Shown: positions 33,341-41,646 of the stretch, piece after piece
Layout: each line of letters starts with the position of its first letter
How positions within the stretch are numbered: the stretch's first letter is position 1
Assembly (NCBI RefSeq): GCF_030811595.1
Contig: NZ_JAUSRB010000001.1
Span: 868,001-932,000, forward strand
DNA from: Streptosporangium brasiliense
Lineage (GTDB): Bacteria; Actinomycetota; Actinomycetes; Streptosporangiales; Streptosporangiaceae
Direction: 5' to 3'
DNA: 64,000 bases
Notes under the pieces: generated by a model
The model's input: the letters and a program-made list of their open reading frames with translations, nothing else
Databases searched by the model: none
What the model was told of the DNA's origin: nothing
Made by a program: the position numbers and the translations under genes

Positions 33341-34782
33341 CCGGGCGCCGTGCCGGGGGCCCGCCCGGCCCGGCGGAAGAAGGCTGCCACCGCGTAGGGG
33401 TCGACCGGGTCGGTGAGCAGGGCGAGCATCTCGTCCTTGCGGGCCGGGTCCACTTTGAACGGGTGGCCGAACACGTGCGGGCCCTCCCCGTCGCCCAGCA
33501 GCCTGGTCAGCATCAGGTCACCGGGCAGGGCCTGCCGGGGGAGCAGCTCGTCGGCCAGCGTCACCGGGCCCCCGCCCTCGCCGCCCGCCTCGCGCAGGGT
33601 GATCTCCTCCCCGGAGACGTCGAGGACCTCCCACAGCCGCAGCGGCGTCCTGCGCCAGGACTCCAGCAGCTCCGCCTCGTCGTCGCGCAGCCACTCGCCC
33701 CGCGCGTCCAGGAACTCCCCGACGACGTCGTTCTCGAACAGCGCCAGGTCGGCCAGGGCGGGCTCGGCCACCCGGACGCTCAGCGCGACCAGGTCGTCGA
33801 TCAGGCGGCGGCGGGCCGGGCGGTAGCCATAGGCGAGCAGCTGCCGGAACAGGTGCGCGGCCCGTGCCGGCAGCGGGTCGTCCGGGGCCGTACGGCAGGC
33901 GGCGTACTCGGCCGCGTCCCGCTCGGCCGGCGCCAGGCCAGGGGAGAGGGAGAGCACCTCGTGGACGAGCCCGGCCGCCTCGAACGACCGGCCCTCGCCC
34001 TCGGCCGACCTGGCGATCAGCAGCAGCGCCGCCGGCTCGGTGCGCGGGAGCGCCTCGATCAGGGCGGGGGCGAGCGGCTCGCGCTCCACCTCGTCGGCGA
34101 CCCTGGCGAGCACCGCCTCCGAACGGGACAGGTAGGTGATCGCCTTGGACAGGTCGGCGCCCTCGGCGTAGGTCCGCAGCGCGCTGCGGACCAGGGCCAG
34201 CCTGATGACGTCCAGCGGGGCCAGGTCGGCGACCGAAGCGGTGTCCCACGGCGCGCCCACGATGCCGACCCGGCCTCCCCGCAGCTCCAGCGAGGCCTCA
34301 CGCAGCAGCGGGGCCAGCGGCGGGAGCGGGTCGGCGAAGGTCTCCGGGGCTTTCATCAGCAGTTCGAGGACCACGACGTCGATGGAGACGCCGGGAGCGG
34401 GCTCCAGCCCCTCGGCGAAGGCGCGCAGCGCGTCGAGCGCCTGCTCACCGAACTCCTGGACGACCCGGATCGCCCGCTCGGCGGGGAAGTCGGTCAGCTC
34501 CGTGGTCGACAGCTCCAGCGCGCCGTCGCGCAGGCGCAGCGCGACCAGGTCCTCCGGCGCCACCCCCGACAGCCAGCCCTCGGGCCCCGTCAGGGACGGC
34601 TCGCCCGCCTCGACCACGGTGCGGACCCGGCCGCCCCCGGCCAGCGGCACCCCGCCGCCGTCGGCCAGCCGTGCCCACAGCCGCAGGTCGTCGACGGCCG
34701 TCAGCGCGCCGGCCGCCAGCTCGGCCCGGGTGACCAGGTGCGTCAGCACCGCGCCCTCGCTCAACCTCAGAAGCTCGCTCAT
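33337..34782 (-). CDS. unrecognised 481-residue protein, helical repeats
   Basis: I do not recognise the family. The protein is acidic, soluble-looking and largely helical in its middle (about 150-380), with TPR-like helix pairs such as LSRSEAVLARVADEVEREPLAPALIEALP and RARAAHLFRQLLAYGYRPARRRLIDDLVALS. The C-terminal part (about 385-475) looks like a small β-rich domain (WEVLDVSGEEITLREAGG, LMTRLLGDGEGPHVFGHPFKVDP) reminiscent of SEC-C-associated UPF0149-type proteins. ATG at 34782; stop overlaps the NanE stop by 4 bases. No signal or membrane segment. Confidence 0.75.
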   Translation of the reverse strand: MSELLRLSEGAVLTHLVTRAELAAGALTAVDDLRLWARLADGGGVPLAGGGRVRTVVEAGEPSLTGPEGWLSGVAPEDLVALRLRDGALELSTTELTDFPAERAIRVVQEFGEQALDALRAFAEGLEPAPGVSIDVVVLELLMKAPETFADPLPPLAPLLREASLELRGGRVGIVGAPWDTASVADLAPLDVIRLALVRSALRTYAEGADLSKAITYLSRSEAVLARVADEVEREPLAPALIEALPRTEPAALLLIARSAEGEGRSFEAAGLVHEVLSLSPGLAPAERDAAEYAACRTAPDDPLPARAAHLFRQLLAYGYRPARRRLIDDLVALSVRVAEPALADLALFENDVVGEFLDARGEWLRDDEAELLESWRRTPLRLWEVLDVSGEEITLREAGGEGGGPVTLADELLPRQALPGDLMLTRLLGDGEGPHVFGHPFKVDPARKDEMLALLTDPVDPYAVAAFFRRAGRAPGTAPG

Positions 34783-34814
34783 CTGTCCATTCTTCTGGAC
34801 ATCCGGACACGACG

Positions 34815-34848
34815 GCGCCGCCGCCCCTCTCGAAGGGGACGGCGGCGC
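34815..34848 (-). terminator. hairpin terminator of the protease gene
   Basis: GCGCCGCCGCCCCT (34815-34828) pairs with AGGGGaCGGCGGCGC (34834-34848) apart from one bulged A, with a tight 5-base loop. It lies 15 bases beyond the leftward stop at 34864. Confidence 0.75.
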
Positions 34849-34863
34849 GTGGCGCGCGGGCGG

Positions 34864-36366
34864 TTACGGCCTGGTCACGCCCAGGGTGTAGGAGCCCGAA
34901 CCGCTGTAGGCGTGGACCCGCACACGGTAGGTGCCCGCGGTGCCGTTGTAGGTGAAGGCCTCGTCGGGGTTGGGGGTGGTCCCACTGGCCACGTCGGTCC
35001 AGGTGGAGCCGTTCAGCTTCTGCAGGTAGGCGTCGTAGTCGGTGCCGTTGGGGCCGTCCAGACAGATGCGCTGCACGCCGGCGCCGGCGGTGTAGCCGCC
35101 GCTGCCGGGCTGGTAGACGCTCTGGTTGGAGGTCAGCGAGCCGTTGTAGGTGTTCTGGTAGCCGCCGCAGCCGGCCGGCGGGTTGCCGTCCCCGGTGACC
35201 AGGGTGAGCCCGTAGACCTGGAGGATCTCGTTGATCGGCTGGAAGAAGGTCGTGCCGCCGGATGAGCAGTTGCCCGAGCCGCCGGAGGTGACGCCCTGGG
35301 CCTGGCTGCCGGAGATGTAGGAGCCGCCGGAGTCGCCGGGCTCGGCGCACACGCTGGTGCGGCCCAGGCCGGTGATGGTGCCCTCGGGGTAGGTGACGCT
35401 GGCGTTGCGGGCCTGGATGGTGCCGCAGTGCCAGCCGGTGGTCGAGCCGGCCCGGCAGACCGACGAGCCCACGGCCGCGTCGGCCGACCCGCCGACCTGG
35501 ACGATGCCGTTGCTGTAGCCGTTCACCACGCCGACCGGCGTCCAGTTGGAGTTGACCGCGACCCAGGCGTAGTCGTTGCCGGGGAAGGACGAGCCCTGGA
35601 AGGTGCCCTGCGCGACCTGGTTGGAGCCCTTGGTGCTGGCCCCGATGGTGCCGCAGTGGCCCGCGGTGGCGAAGCCGCCCTGGGTGCCGCGGGTGACCGA
35701 GAAGCCGACCGAGCAGCGGGAGCCGCTGCCGATGTAGTAGGCGTCGCCGCCGCGGACGTCGTAGAACGGCCGGGGCCGCTCGGTGGAGGTCTCCACGCGG
35801 ACCAGCGCCCTGTCGAGGCCGGCGGCGTTCACGAACGCCTCCGCGGCGGCGGTGTCGCCCGCCAGCACCACGACGCTGTTGCTGCGCACGTCGACGTACC
35901 AGGAGGGCACGGCCCCGTACGGCGCGCCGGCGACGGCGTCGAGCCGCTCCCTGGCCGCCTCCAGCGTGGCCAGCGAGTGCTTGACGAGCTTGGCCTCCGC
36001 GCCGGCGCGGAGAATAGTGGTGATCTTCGTCGAGTCGGTGGTGGCGACCACGAACTCGGAGGTGGGGCCGCTCACCCAGGCGCCGGCGAAGTCCTTGCCG
36101 AGCTGCCCGCGGACGGCGGGCTCGACCTTGGCCGCGGCGGCCTCGTTGACGAGCCGGGCCACGGCCTGCTCGCCGGTGATCCCGAGGTCGCGCCTGAGGG
36201 CGTCGATCATGGCGGGGGCGGGCCTGGCGGCCGCCGCCTGTGCCCGGGCCGTGGCGAACGCGGACGGGGCGGGGTCGCCGCCGGGACCGGCCTGGGCGGT
36301 GGCGGGGGTGACCACCAGGGTGAACGCGAGCGCGAAGCCCGCGGACACGGCACTTCTGCGGAGCAT
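34864..36366 (-). CDS. secreted S1 serine protease, streptogrisin/α-lytic type with C-terminal domain
   Basis: 500 residues. Signal peptide about 1-26, then an α-lytic-protease propeptide to about 204. The mature chymotrypsin fold has His in ATAGHCG (about 234), Asp in NDYAWV (about 263) and Ser in EPGDSGGS (about 344), with paired cysteines. After a short linker, residues about 405-500 form a β-sandwich of the pre-peptidase C-terminal/PPC kind (CLDGPNGTDYDAYLQKLNGSTWTDVASG). Secreted endopeptidase that frees itself from the propeptide. ATG at 36366 has GAGGAG 7-8 bases upstream. A hairpin follows. Confidence 0.93.
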   Translation of the reverse strand: MLRRSAVSAGFALAFTLVVTPATAQAGPGGDPAPSAFATARAQAAAARPAPAMIDALRRDLGITGEQAVARLVNEAAAAKVEPAVRGQLGKDFAGAWVSGPTSEFVVATTDSTKITTILRAGAEAKLVKHSLATLEAARERLDAVAGAPYGAVPSWYVDVRSNSVVVLAGDTAAAEAFVNAAGLDRALVRVETSTERPRPFYDVRGGDAYYIGSGSRCSVGFSVTRGTQGGFATAGHCGTIGASTKGSNQVAQGTFQGSSFPGNDYAWVAVNSNWTPVGVVNGYSNGIVQVGGSADAAVGSSVCRAGSTTGWHCGTIQARNASVTYPEGTITGLGRTSVCAEPGDSGGSYISGSQAQGVTSGGSGNCSSGGTTFFQPINEILQVYGLTLVTGDGNPPAGCGGYQNTYNGSLTSNQSVYQPGSGGYTAGAGVQRICLDGPNGTDYDAYLQKLNGSTWTDVASGTTPNPDEAFTYNGTAGTYRVRVHAYSGSGSYTLGVTRP

Positions 36367-36451
36367 GTGTCGTCTCCTCGTGTGGGGGGTGCCGCCAAGG
36401 TAGCGGTGCTCACACGGGGCGTGGTTCTACCAAATGCTCCCTACCGCCGCG

Positions 36452-37411
36452 TTATGGGGAGGTGCCGAACCGGGGGTTGCCGGCCAGCCAGGCGGCATAC
36501 CGCGCGCTGCGCCGCACCGCGTCGGCGTGGGCGGCCTTGGCGTGCTCGGCGATCGACGCCGCGACCCGCGCGGCCGCGCCCTCCGGATGCCAGCCGAGCA
36601 GCTGCCGCCAGCGCAGCGGCGCGTCGGCGAGCGGGACCGTCGCCACGCCCGGGGTCGGTTGGAAGGTCGCCTGGCACAGTACGGCGGCGCGTCCGACCTT
36701 GGCCAGGTGCGTGCACGTGGCCACGTCGGTCTCATAGATCGTCCGGGGGGTGAAGCCCGCGCGGGCGCAGGCCGTGGCGAAGCAGTCACCGAAACAGCTG
36801 TCTCCGGGGGTGACCGCCCACCGCTCTCCGGCCAGCTCGGCCAGCGCCACCTCCTCCCGGCCGACCAGCGGGTGGTTCTCCTCCAGCATCACGAAGACCG
36901 GGTCCACCCCCACGGTCAGCCACACCACCGGCCCTTCCACCGGCGGGGGGCTCTCCCCGCAGGCGCCGATGAGCGCGAAGTCGAGCCGGCCGAGCATGAC
37001 CATCGTGGTGAGCTCCTTGGCCGACCAGGAGGTGTAGGTGCTCACCGGCGTCGACGGCCACGCCGTGGCGAGCCGGTCGACCAGCCCACCCAGGATCGGC
37101 CCGTTGGTGGCGCCCAGCCGGTAGCTGGGGACCTCGCCGCTGGCGTTGGCGAACCGGACCGCCTCCTCCTGCAGCTCCCGGGCGGCGGGCAGCAGCACCA
37201 TCGCCCTGGACAGCACCAGCTCCCCGAGGGGTGTGGGCCGCGCGCCGTTGTGGTCGCGTTCGAAAAGAGCCCCTCCGAGCACCCGCTCGATCCGTTTGAG
37301 CTGCGCGGTCAGTGCGGGCTGGGCCAGCCCGAGGAGGGTGGCCGCCTTGGTGACGCTCCCGGCCTCGGCGACCGCCCGCACGATCTTGAGGTGTCGGAGC
37401 TCAAGGTCCAT
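36452..37411 (-). CDS. LysR family transcriptional regulator
   Basis: 319 residues. HTH at about 4-62 (LRHLKIVRAVAEAGSVTKAATLLGLAQPALTAQLKRIERVLG), then a periplasmic-binding-like effector domain from about 92. Cysteines in GDSCFGDCFATACARAG (about 205-220) and DVATCTHLA are unusual in density. ATG at 37411. It is divergent from two small genes starting at 37548; an inverted repeat between them is a probable binding site. It lies upstream of the protease on the same strand, but 85 bases and no evident coupling separate them. Confidence 0.9.
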   Translation of the reverse strand: MDLELRHLKIVRAVAEAGSVTKAATLLGLAQPALTAQLKRIERVLGGALFERDHNGARPTPLGELVLSRAMVLLPAARELQEEAVRFANASGEVPSYRLGATNGPILGGLVDRLATAWPSTPVSTYTSWSAKELTTMVMLGRLDFALIGACGESPPPVEGPVVWLTVGVDPVFVMLEENHPLVGREEVALAELAGERWAVTPGDSCFGDCFATACARAGFTPRTIYETDVATCTHLAKVGRAAVLCQATFQPTPGVATVPLADAPLRWRQLLGWHPEGAAARVAASIAEHAKAAHADAVRRSARYAAWLAGNPRFGTSP

Positions 37412-37456
37412 ACCGGGAAGGTAAGGCCGCGGCGTTATGGCTGCAATGCAAACGAG

Positions 37457-37482
37457 TCATGAAATCTGACTCAATTTCGTGA
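37457..37482. promoter_or_regulatory. candidate LysR-binding inverted repeat
   Basis: TCATGAAAT (37457-37465) and ATTTCGTGA (37474-37482) are inverted with one mismatch and an 8-base centre, 45 bases upstream of the LysR start. It contains the T-N11-A type spacing expected for this family. Confidence 0.5.
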
Positions 37483-37547
37483 AATCCTGTCGCCAGGAGG
37501 GACCCCCGAGGAAGTGAGGGAGGGCGGTGACCGGGTAGGCGAGTCCT

Positions 37548-37784
37548 ATGACAATGGGAATCGACCCGATGGACCTGACCGAGGACGACCTGCTCCGTGA
37601 GCTGCGGCACCTGCACGCCACCCGGACCGACACCCTCCTGCACGGCTCCGCGGACGCACTCGCCAACCACACCACGCGGACCGAGGAGCTGGAGCAGGAG
37701 TATCTGCGCCGCCACCCCGAGCGGGACGTCGACCCCGAACGGCTGCGCGAAGGCGCCCGGCGCCGCCAGGGAGCACCCTCGTGA
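37548..37784 (+). CDS. DUF6158 family small protein
   Basis: 78 residues. The sequence [26 protein letters not shown] followed by [37 protein letters not shown] matches my recollection of the actinobacterial DUF6158 family: a short charged helical protein. ATG at 37548 (ATG at 37554 is an alternative). Its TGA overlaps the GTG of the next gene, so the two are translated together. Function unknown. Confidence 0.8.
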   Translation: MTMGIDPMDLTEDDLLRELRHLHATRTDTLLHGSADALANHTTRTEELEQEYLRRHPERDVDPERLREGARRRQGAPS

Positions 37785-38020
37785 ACGAGGGCCGTCCCGA
37801 CGTCCAGGCCCTGTCGGGCGTGGACACCGATGTCTACGAGGCGGTGTCCGGGCTCGCCGTGGAGGGCAGGGCGGCGACGGTCGCCGAGGTGGCCCGGGCG
37901 ACCGCCCTGCCGGAGGAGACGGTACGGCGGAGCCTCGACGGGCTGACCGAGGCCGGCTGGCTGAAGGTCGCCGGGACCTCCTACGTCCTCGGCCCCCACG
38001 GCTGGGGGCTGGAGTACTGA
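37781..38020 (+). CDS. small winged-helix-like protein
   Basis: 79 residues. [61 protein letters not shown] has the helix-turn-helix and wing spacing of IclR/MarR-like domains, without any ligand domain. GTG at 37781 overlaps the preceding stop and AGGGAG lies upstream. It may be a DNA-binding adaptor partnered with the DUF6158 protein. Confidence 0.75.
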   Translation: MNEGRPDVQALSGVDTDVYEAVSGLAVEGRAATVAEVARATALPEETVRRSLDGLTEAGWLKVAGTSYVLGPHGWGLEY

Positions 38021-38081
38021 CCCGGGCTGGAGCACTGACCCGCGGAGGTGACAGGGCCGTCCCCCCCGCGACGCGGACCGC

Positions 38082-38335
38082 CGTACGGGCCCGCCGCGCC
38101 CGTGGGGAGGTCGCGTACGGGCCCGAGGGGAGAGCGGGCAGTCACGTACGGGTCCGCGAGGAGCGTGGGCGGTCGCGTGTACGGGCCCGCGGGGAGCGCG
38201 CGGGGAGCGCGCGGGCGGTGAGGGGCATGCCTCGCGTGCCGCTGGGATGTCGGTGCCGCTGGGATTCCGTGCTTGCTGGGTGCCGCGGGGCTTGCCGGGG
38301 TTCCGTGCCGCTGGGTGTCGCGTGCCGGTGGGGTT
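38082..38335. repeat. degenerate GC-rich minisatellites in a gene-free gap
   Basis: The 323-base gap 38021-38343 holds no convincing gene. The first part has four degenerate copies of a GTACGGG(C/T)CCGC...GAGCG unit (about 38082-38215). The second has several copies of a GTGCCGCTGGG-like unit (about 38230-38335) running up to the ribosome site of the next gene. Confidence 0.7.
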
Positions 38336-38343
38336 ACCATCCG

Positions 38344-39126
38344 ATGATGGACGTCGCCGAGCTCACCCCGGCCGAGGCCCGCGGCCGTTTCCGCGAAGGT
38401 CTGCGGACGCCCACCGCCGGATGGTGCCGGGGCTGGACCCAGGCGAACCTGCTCGCCGTGCCCCGCGAGCTCGCCTACGACCTGCTGCTGTTCGCCCAGC
38501 GCAATCCCGTCGCCTGCCCCGTGCTGGACGTCGGCGACCCCGGGGCGGTCAGCACCGGCCTGTTCGGCGGGGACCTCCGCACCGACCTGCCCGCCTACCG
38601 GGTCTACGAGCACGGCGCGGCCGTGGCCGATGTGGGCGACGTCCGCGACCTCTGGCGCGACGATCTGGTGGCCTTCCTGCTGGGCTGCAGCTTCACCTTC
38701 GAGAACGCGCTGCTGCGGGCGGGCGTCCCGGTGCGGCACATCGAGGCGGGGACGAACGTGCCGATGTATCTCACCTCGCTGCCCTGCCGCCCCGCGGGCT
38801 CGCTGAGCGGTCCGATGGTCGTCTCCATGCGCCCGGTCCCGGCCTCCCTGGTGCCGACCGCCGTCCGGGTGACGGCGAGATACCCGGCCGTGCACGGCGC
38901 GCCGATCCACGTCGGCGATCCGGCCGAGATCGGGATAGCCGACCTCGGCACCCCGGACTTCGGCGACCCCGTCGAGGTGAGAGCGGGGGAGACCCCGGTC
39001 TTCTGGGCCTGCGGGGTGACGCCGCAGGCGGCCGTGACGGCGAGCGGGGTGTCCTTCGCGATCGGCCACCTGCCGGGCCACATGGCGATCACCGACGCCC
39101 GGGACGACCGCTTCCAGGTCCCGTGA
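38344..39126 (+). CDS. putative hydro-lyase, DUF1445 / D-glutamate cyclase-like
   Basis: 260 residues. Typical start [54 protein letters not shown], then [19 protein letters not shown] and [47 protein letters not shown], and [29 protein letters not shown]. These are the conserved blocks of the DUF1445 family, whose mammalian relative is D-glutamate cyclase. ATG at 38344 or 38347. Convergent with the P-loop gene across a shared hairpin. Confidence 0.9.
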   Translation: MMDVAELTPAEARGRFREGLRTPTAGWCRGWTQANLLAVPRELAYDLLLFAQRNPVACPVLDVGDPGAVSTGLFGGDLRTDLPAYRVYEHGAAVADVGDVRDLWRDDLVAFLLGCSFTFENALLRAGVPVRHIEAGTNVPMYLTSLPCRPAGSLSGPMVVSMRPVPASLVPTAVRVTARYPAVHGAPIHVGDPAEIGIADLGTPDFGDPVEVRAGETPVFWACGVTPQAAVTASGVSFAIGHLPGHMAITDARDDRFQVP

Positions 39127-39187
39127 GCGCGGCCTCGCGGCTCCGGCTCGGACGGGTCGGCCCCCCGCCCGCGGAGGCCGCGCTCAC
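39123..39187. terminator. convergent hairpin whose arms contain both stop codons
   Basis: 14-base perfect arms at 39123-39136 and 39174-39187 enclose a 37-base loop. The left arm includes the TGA of the hydro-lyase gene and the right arm includes the TGA of the leftward P-loop gene. Confidence 0.6.
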
Positions 39188-39771
39188 CGCGGGCGGCCGT
39201 TCACGGCGGCCGTGAGCGCGGCCACCTGCGGTCCCAGGGGCGGCGCGCCCAGCCGGTTGTCGATCTCGGCGTACGGCACGGCGGGCGGATGGTCGACCTG
39301 GATCGCCCGCAGGTAGTCGTCGAAGCGGGCCAGTTTCCCCGCGTCCCTGCCGAGCCCTCTCCGCTCCAGCCTGGCACGCAGGGTGGGGCCGTCGGAGCGG
39401 ATCCAGACCAGGTGGACCGGCGGGCCCCCCAGCTCCTCCACCCAGCGCTCCCACCGCGCCGCGTCGTGCACCTGGCCGGTGAAGGGACCGTCGAGCATCA
39501 CCGGGCAGCCGTGGGAGCGGATCTGCCGGGCGAGCGCGGTCAGCCCGGCGTACTCGTGCCGCTTGACGTGCTCGTCGTACCACGGTCCTTCGCGCTCTCC
39601 CTGGTCCCGGCCGTGGGCCCGGAGGGTGGCCGCCACGAACCCGCCGTAGGCGGTGTCCTTGTCGAGCAGCGCGGGCACCGGGTCCAGCCCCGCCAGCAGC
39701 GCCGCCGCCACGGTCGACTTGCCCGCGCCCGGCGGCCCGCTCACCACCCACAGCGTCCCCGGTCCTGTCAT
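39184..39771 (-). CDS. P-loop AAA/kinase-like ATPase
   Basis: 195 residues. Walker [16 protein letters not shown] at residue about 12, [29 protein letters not shown] as Walker B-like strand, and an arginine-rich lid [22 protein letters not shown]. This is the pattern of small nucleotide/gluconate-kinase-like or zeta-toxin-like P-loop proteins; substrate not identifiable. It begins 18 bases after the sugar permease stop and may be the last gene of the arabinoside operon, which would favour a metabolite kinase. Confidence 0.8.
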   Translation of the reverse strand: MTGPGTLWVVSGPPGAGKSTVAAALLAGLDPVPALLDKDTAYGGFVAATLRAHGRDQGEREGPWYDEHVKRHEYAGLTALARQIRSHGCPVMLDGPFTGQVHDAARWERWVEELGGPPVHLVWIRSDGPTLRARLERRGLGRDAGKLARFDDYLRAIQVDHPPAVPYAEIDNRLGAPPLGPQVAALTAAVNGRPR

Positions 39772-39789
39772 GCGGCCATTCTCACCCGA

Positions 39790-40626
39790 TCACCCCTTGA
39801 GCCCCGAACGGGAGATCCCCTCGATCACCCAGCGCTGGGCGACGAGGTAGAGCACGATCACCGGCAGGCTGGCGATCACCGCGCCGGCCATCAGGAGGTC
39901 GTAGCGGATGTTGTTGGCCCCCTGGAAGTTGCCCAGGCCCGCCGGGAGGGTCAGGGACTCGGGGCTGAGCAGGACGTAGATCGGCCAGAGGAAGTCGTTC
40001 CAGTTGGTGAGGAAGGACAGCAGGAACAACGTCACCAGGGCGGGGCGGGCCAGCGGGAGCGCGATGGTGGTGAAGATCTGCCACCGGTTGCAGCCGTCCA
40101 GCTCGGCCGCCTCCTCCAGCTCGCCCGGCAGCGTGACGAAGAACTGCCGCAGGAAGAACACCCCGAACGCGCCCGCGGCGGCGGGGACGATCACGGCGGG
40201 CAGGCTGTCCACCCACGAGAGCTCGTTGACGATCAGGAAGTTCGGGATCAACAGCACCACCGGCGGCACGAACAGCGTCGCCACGACCGTCGCGAAGATC
40301 ACACCCCGGCCGCGGAAGCGGAGCCGGGCCAGCGCGTAGGCGGCGGGCGCCGCGGTGACCAGGACCAGGACGGCATGGCCGGTGGCGGCGGTGAGGCTGT
40401 TGACGAACCACTTGACGATCGGGCTGTCCGCGCTGCCGAGGATCTCCCGGTAGGCGTCCAGGGTGGCCGGGCCGGGGATCCACCGGGGATCGGTCGAGCC
40501 GGCCCCCTCGCGGGTCTTGAACGAGGTGGACAGCATGTAGACCAGCGGGCTCAGGTAGAGCGCCGCGATCACGGCGAGGATCAGGTGGAGCAGGGCCCGC
40601 CGCAGGCTGCGGATGTCGCGGGTCAT
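39790..40626 (-). CDS. sugar ABC transporter permease, MalG/UgpE type
   Basis: 278 residues, six helices. LILAVIAALYLSPLVYMLSTSFKT start, WFVNSLTAATGHAVLVLVTAAPAAYALARLRF, and the EAA loop LPGELEEAAELDGCNRWQIFTTIALPLARPA. ATG at 40626 overlaps the stop of the other permease. CUT1-class transporter half serving the GH51-containing operon, so oligo-arabinosides or arabinose-containing oligosaccharides are likely substrates. Confidence 0.92.
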   Translation of the reverse strand: MTRDIRSLRRALLHLILAVIAALYLSPLVYMLSTSFKTREGAGSTDPRWIPGPATLDAYREILGSADSPIVKWFVNSLTAATGHAVLVLVTAAPAAYALARLRFRGRGVIFATVVATLFVPPVVLLIPNFLIVNELSWVDSLPAVIVPAAAGAFGVFFLRQFFVTLPGELEEAAELDGCNRWQIFTTIALPLARPALVTLFLLSFLTNWNDFLWPIYVLLSPESLTLPAGLGNFQGANNIRYDLLMAGAVIASLPVIVLYLVAQRWVIEGISRSGLKG

Positions 40627-41561
40627 CGCTTGCCCCTGTCTCTGAAGGCGCCGAACACCAGCGCGCTGGCCACCATCAGGAAGCCGGCCAGGATGAAGCT
40701 CATGGCCGAGGCGGTGCCCATGTCGAACTGGCGCAGACCGGTCTCGGCGATGAGGTAGATCGCGGTCTTGGTCTGGTCGGCGGGGGCCCCGCCCGTGATC
40801 AGGTAGGACTGGCCGAACATGTTGGCCGAGGCCAGGATGGTGGAGTTGACCACGAAGACCGTCACGGGCCGCAGGCCGGGCAGCGTCACCGAGCGGAACC
40901 GGTGCCAGGCGGAGGCGCCGTCGACCATCGCCGCCTCGTGCAGCTCGCGCGGGATGTCCTGCAGGCCGGCGAGGAAGATGACGGAGTTCAGGCCCAGCGT
41001 CCACCACACCGTCACCCCGACGAGGGCGATCCAGGCGGGCGGCACGTCGGTGGTCCACTGCACGTCGAGGCCCAGATAGTGGTTGACCAGGCCGATGTTG
41101 CCGTCCAGCAGGAACCGCCAAACGAAGCCGACGACGGCCACGCCCAGCACGTACGGTGCGAAGTAGACGGCGCGGTAGACGTTGCGTCCTTTGAAGCGGC
41201 CGTTCATCAGGAGCGCCACCAGCAGGGGCAGCACGATCAGCGGCGGGACCGAGGCGACGGTGAAGATCCCGGTGGCCCGCATCGCCGTCCAGAAGCGCGA
41301 GCCGTCCACGCCGGCGGGGTCGAACAGCTCGGCGTAGTTCTCCAGTCCGACGAACGGCTTGTCCGGGAGGTTGATGTCCCACTCGTGCAGGCTGGTCCAG
41401 AACCCGAAGCCGATCGGCAGCAGCATGAAGACGGCGAACAGGATCAGATAGGGGGCGAGGAACGCGTACGGCGTCCAGGGCCGCATCCTGCGGGGGGTCC
41501 CGGGGGACCGGCCGGGCGCGGCCGCCACGGCGAGGTCCCCCGGTCCGATCTGCACGCTCAC
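40623..41561 (-). CDS. sugar ABC transporter permease, MalF/UgpA type
   Basis: 312 residues. A cytoplasmic Gly/Pro-rich start of about 30 residues, then PYAFLAPYLILFAVFMLLPIGFGFWTSLHEW, RAVYFAPYVLGVAVVGFVWRFLLD, and the EAA loop IPRELHEAAMVDGASAWHRFRSVTLPGLRPV. GTG at 41561 has GGGGAG 5 bases upstream. An 85-base spacer with a stem-loop separates it from the binding-protein gene. Confidence 0.92.
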   Translation of the reverse strand: MSVQIGPGDLAVAAAPGRSPGTPRRMRPWTPYAFLAPYLILFAVFMLLPIGFGFWTSLHEWDINLPDKPFVGLENYAELFDPAGVDGSRFWTAMRATGIFTVASVPPLIVLPLLVALLMNGRFKGRNVYRAVYFAPYVLGVAVVGFVWRFLLDGNIGLVNHYLGLDVQWTTDVPPAWIALVGVTVWWTLGLNSVIFLAGLQDIPRELHEAAMVDGASAWHRFRSVTLPGLRPVTVFVVNSTILASANMFGQSYLITGGAPADQTKTAIYLIAETGLRQFDMGTASAMSFILAGFLMVASALVFGAFRDRGKR

Positions 41562-41584
41562 GGCCGCTCCCCGGCCGAGGTGAG

Positions 41585-41630
41585 GGCCCGCGCGGCGCGC
41601 CTGTCCGGCGCGGCACCGATGGCGCGGGCC
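41585..41630 (-). promoter_or_regulatory. stem-loop between binding-protein and permease genes
   Basis: GGCCCGCGC (41585-41593) and GCGCGGGCC (41622-41630) pair perfectly, with further GC-rich pairing inside. It is placed in the intercistronic spacer, where such structures commonly reduce permease relative to binding-protein expression by attenuation or 3'-end protection. Confidence 0.5.
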
Positions 41631-41646
41631 GCCGCGGTGCGCACCC

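Noticed and set aside
39184-39771. Zeta-type toxin of a toxin-antitoxin pair
   Set aside because: No antitoxin-like gene is adjacent and the gene lies behind a sugar transporter operon; a metabolite kinase is at least as likely.
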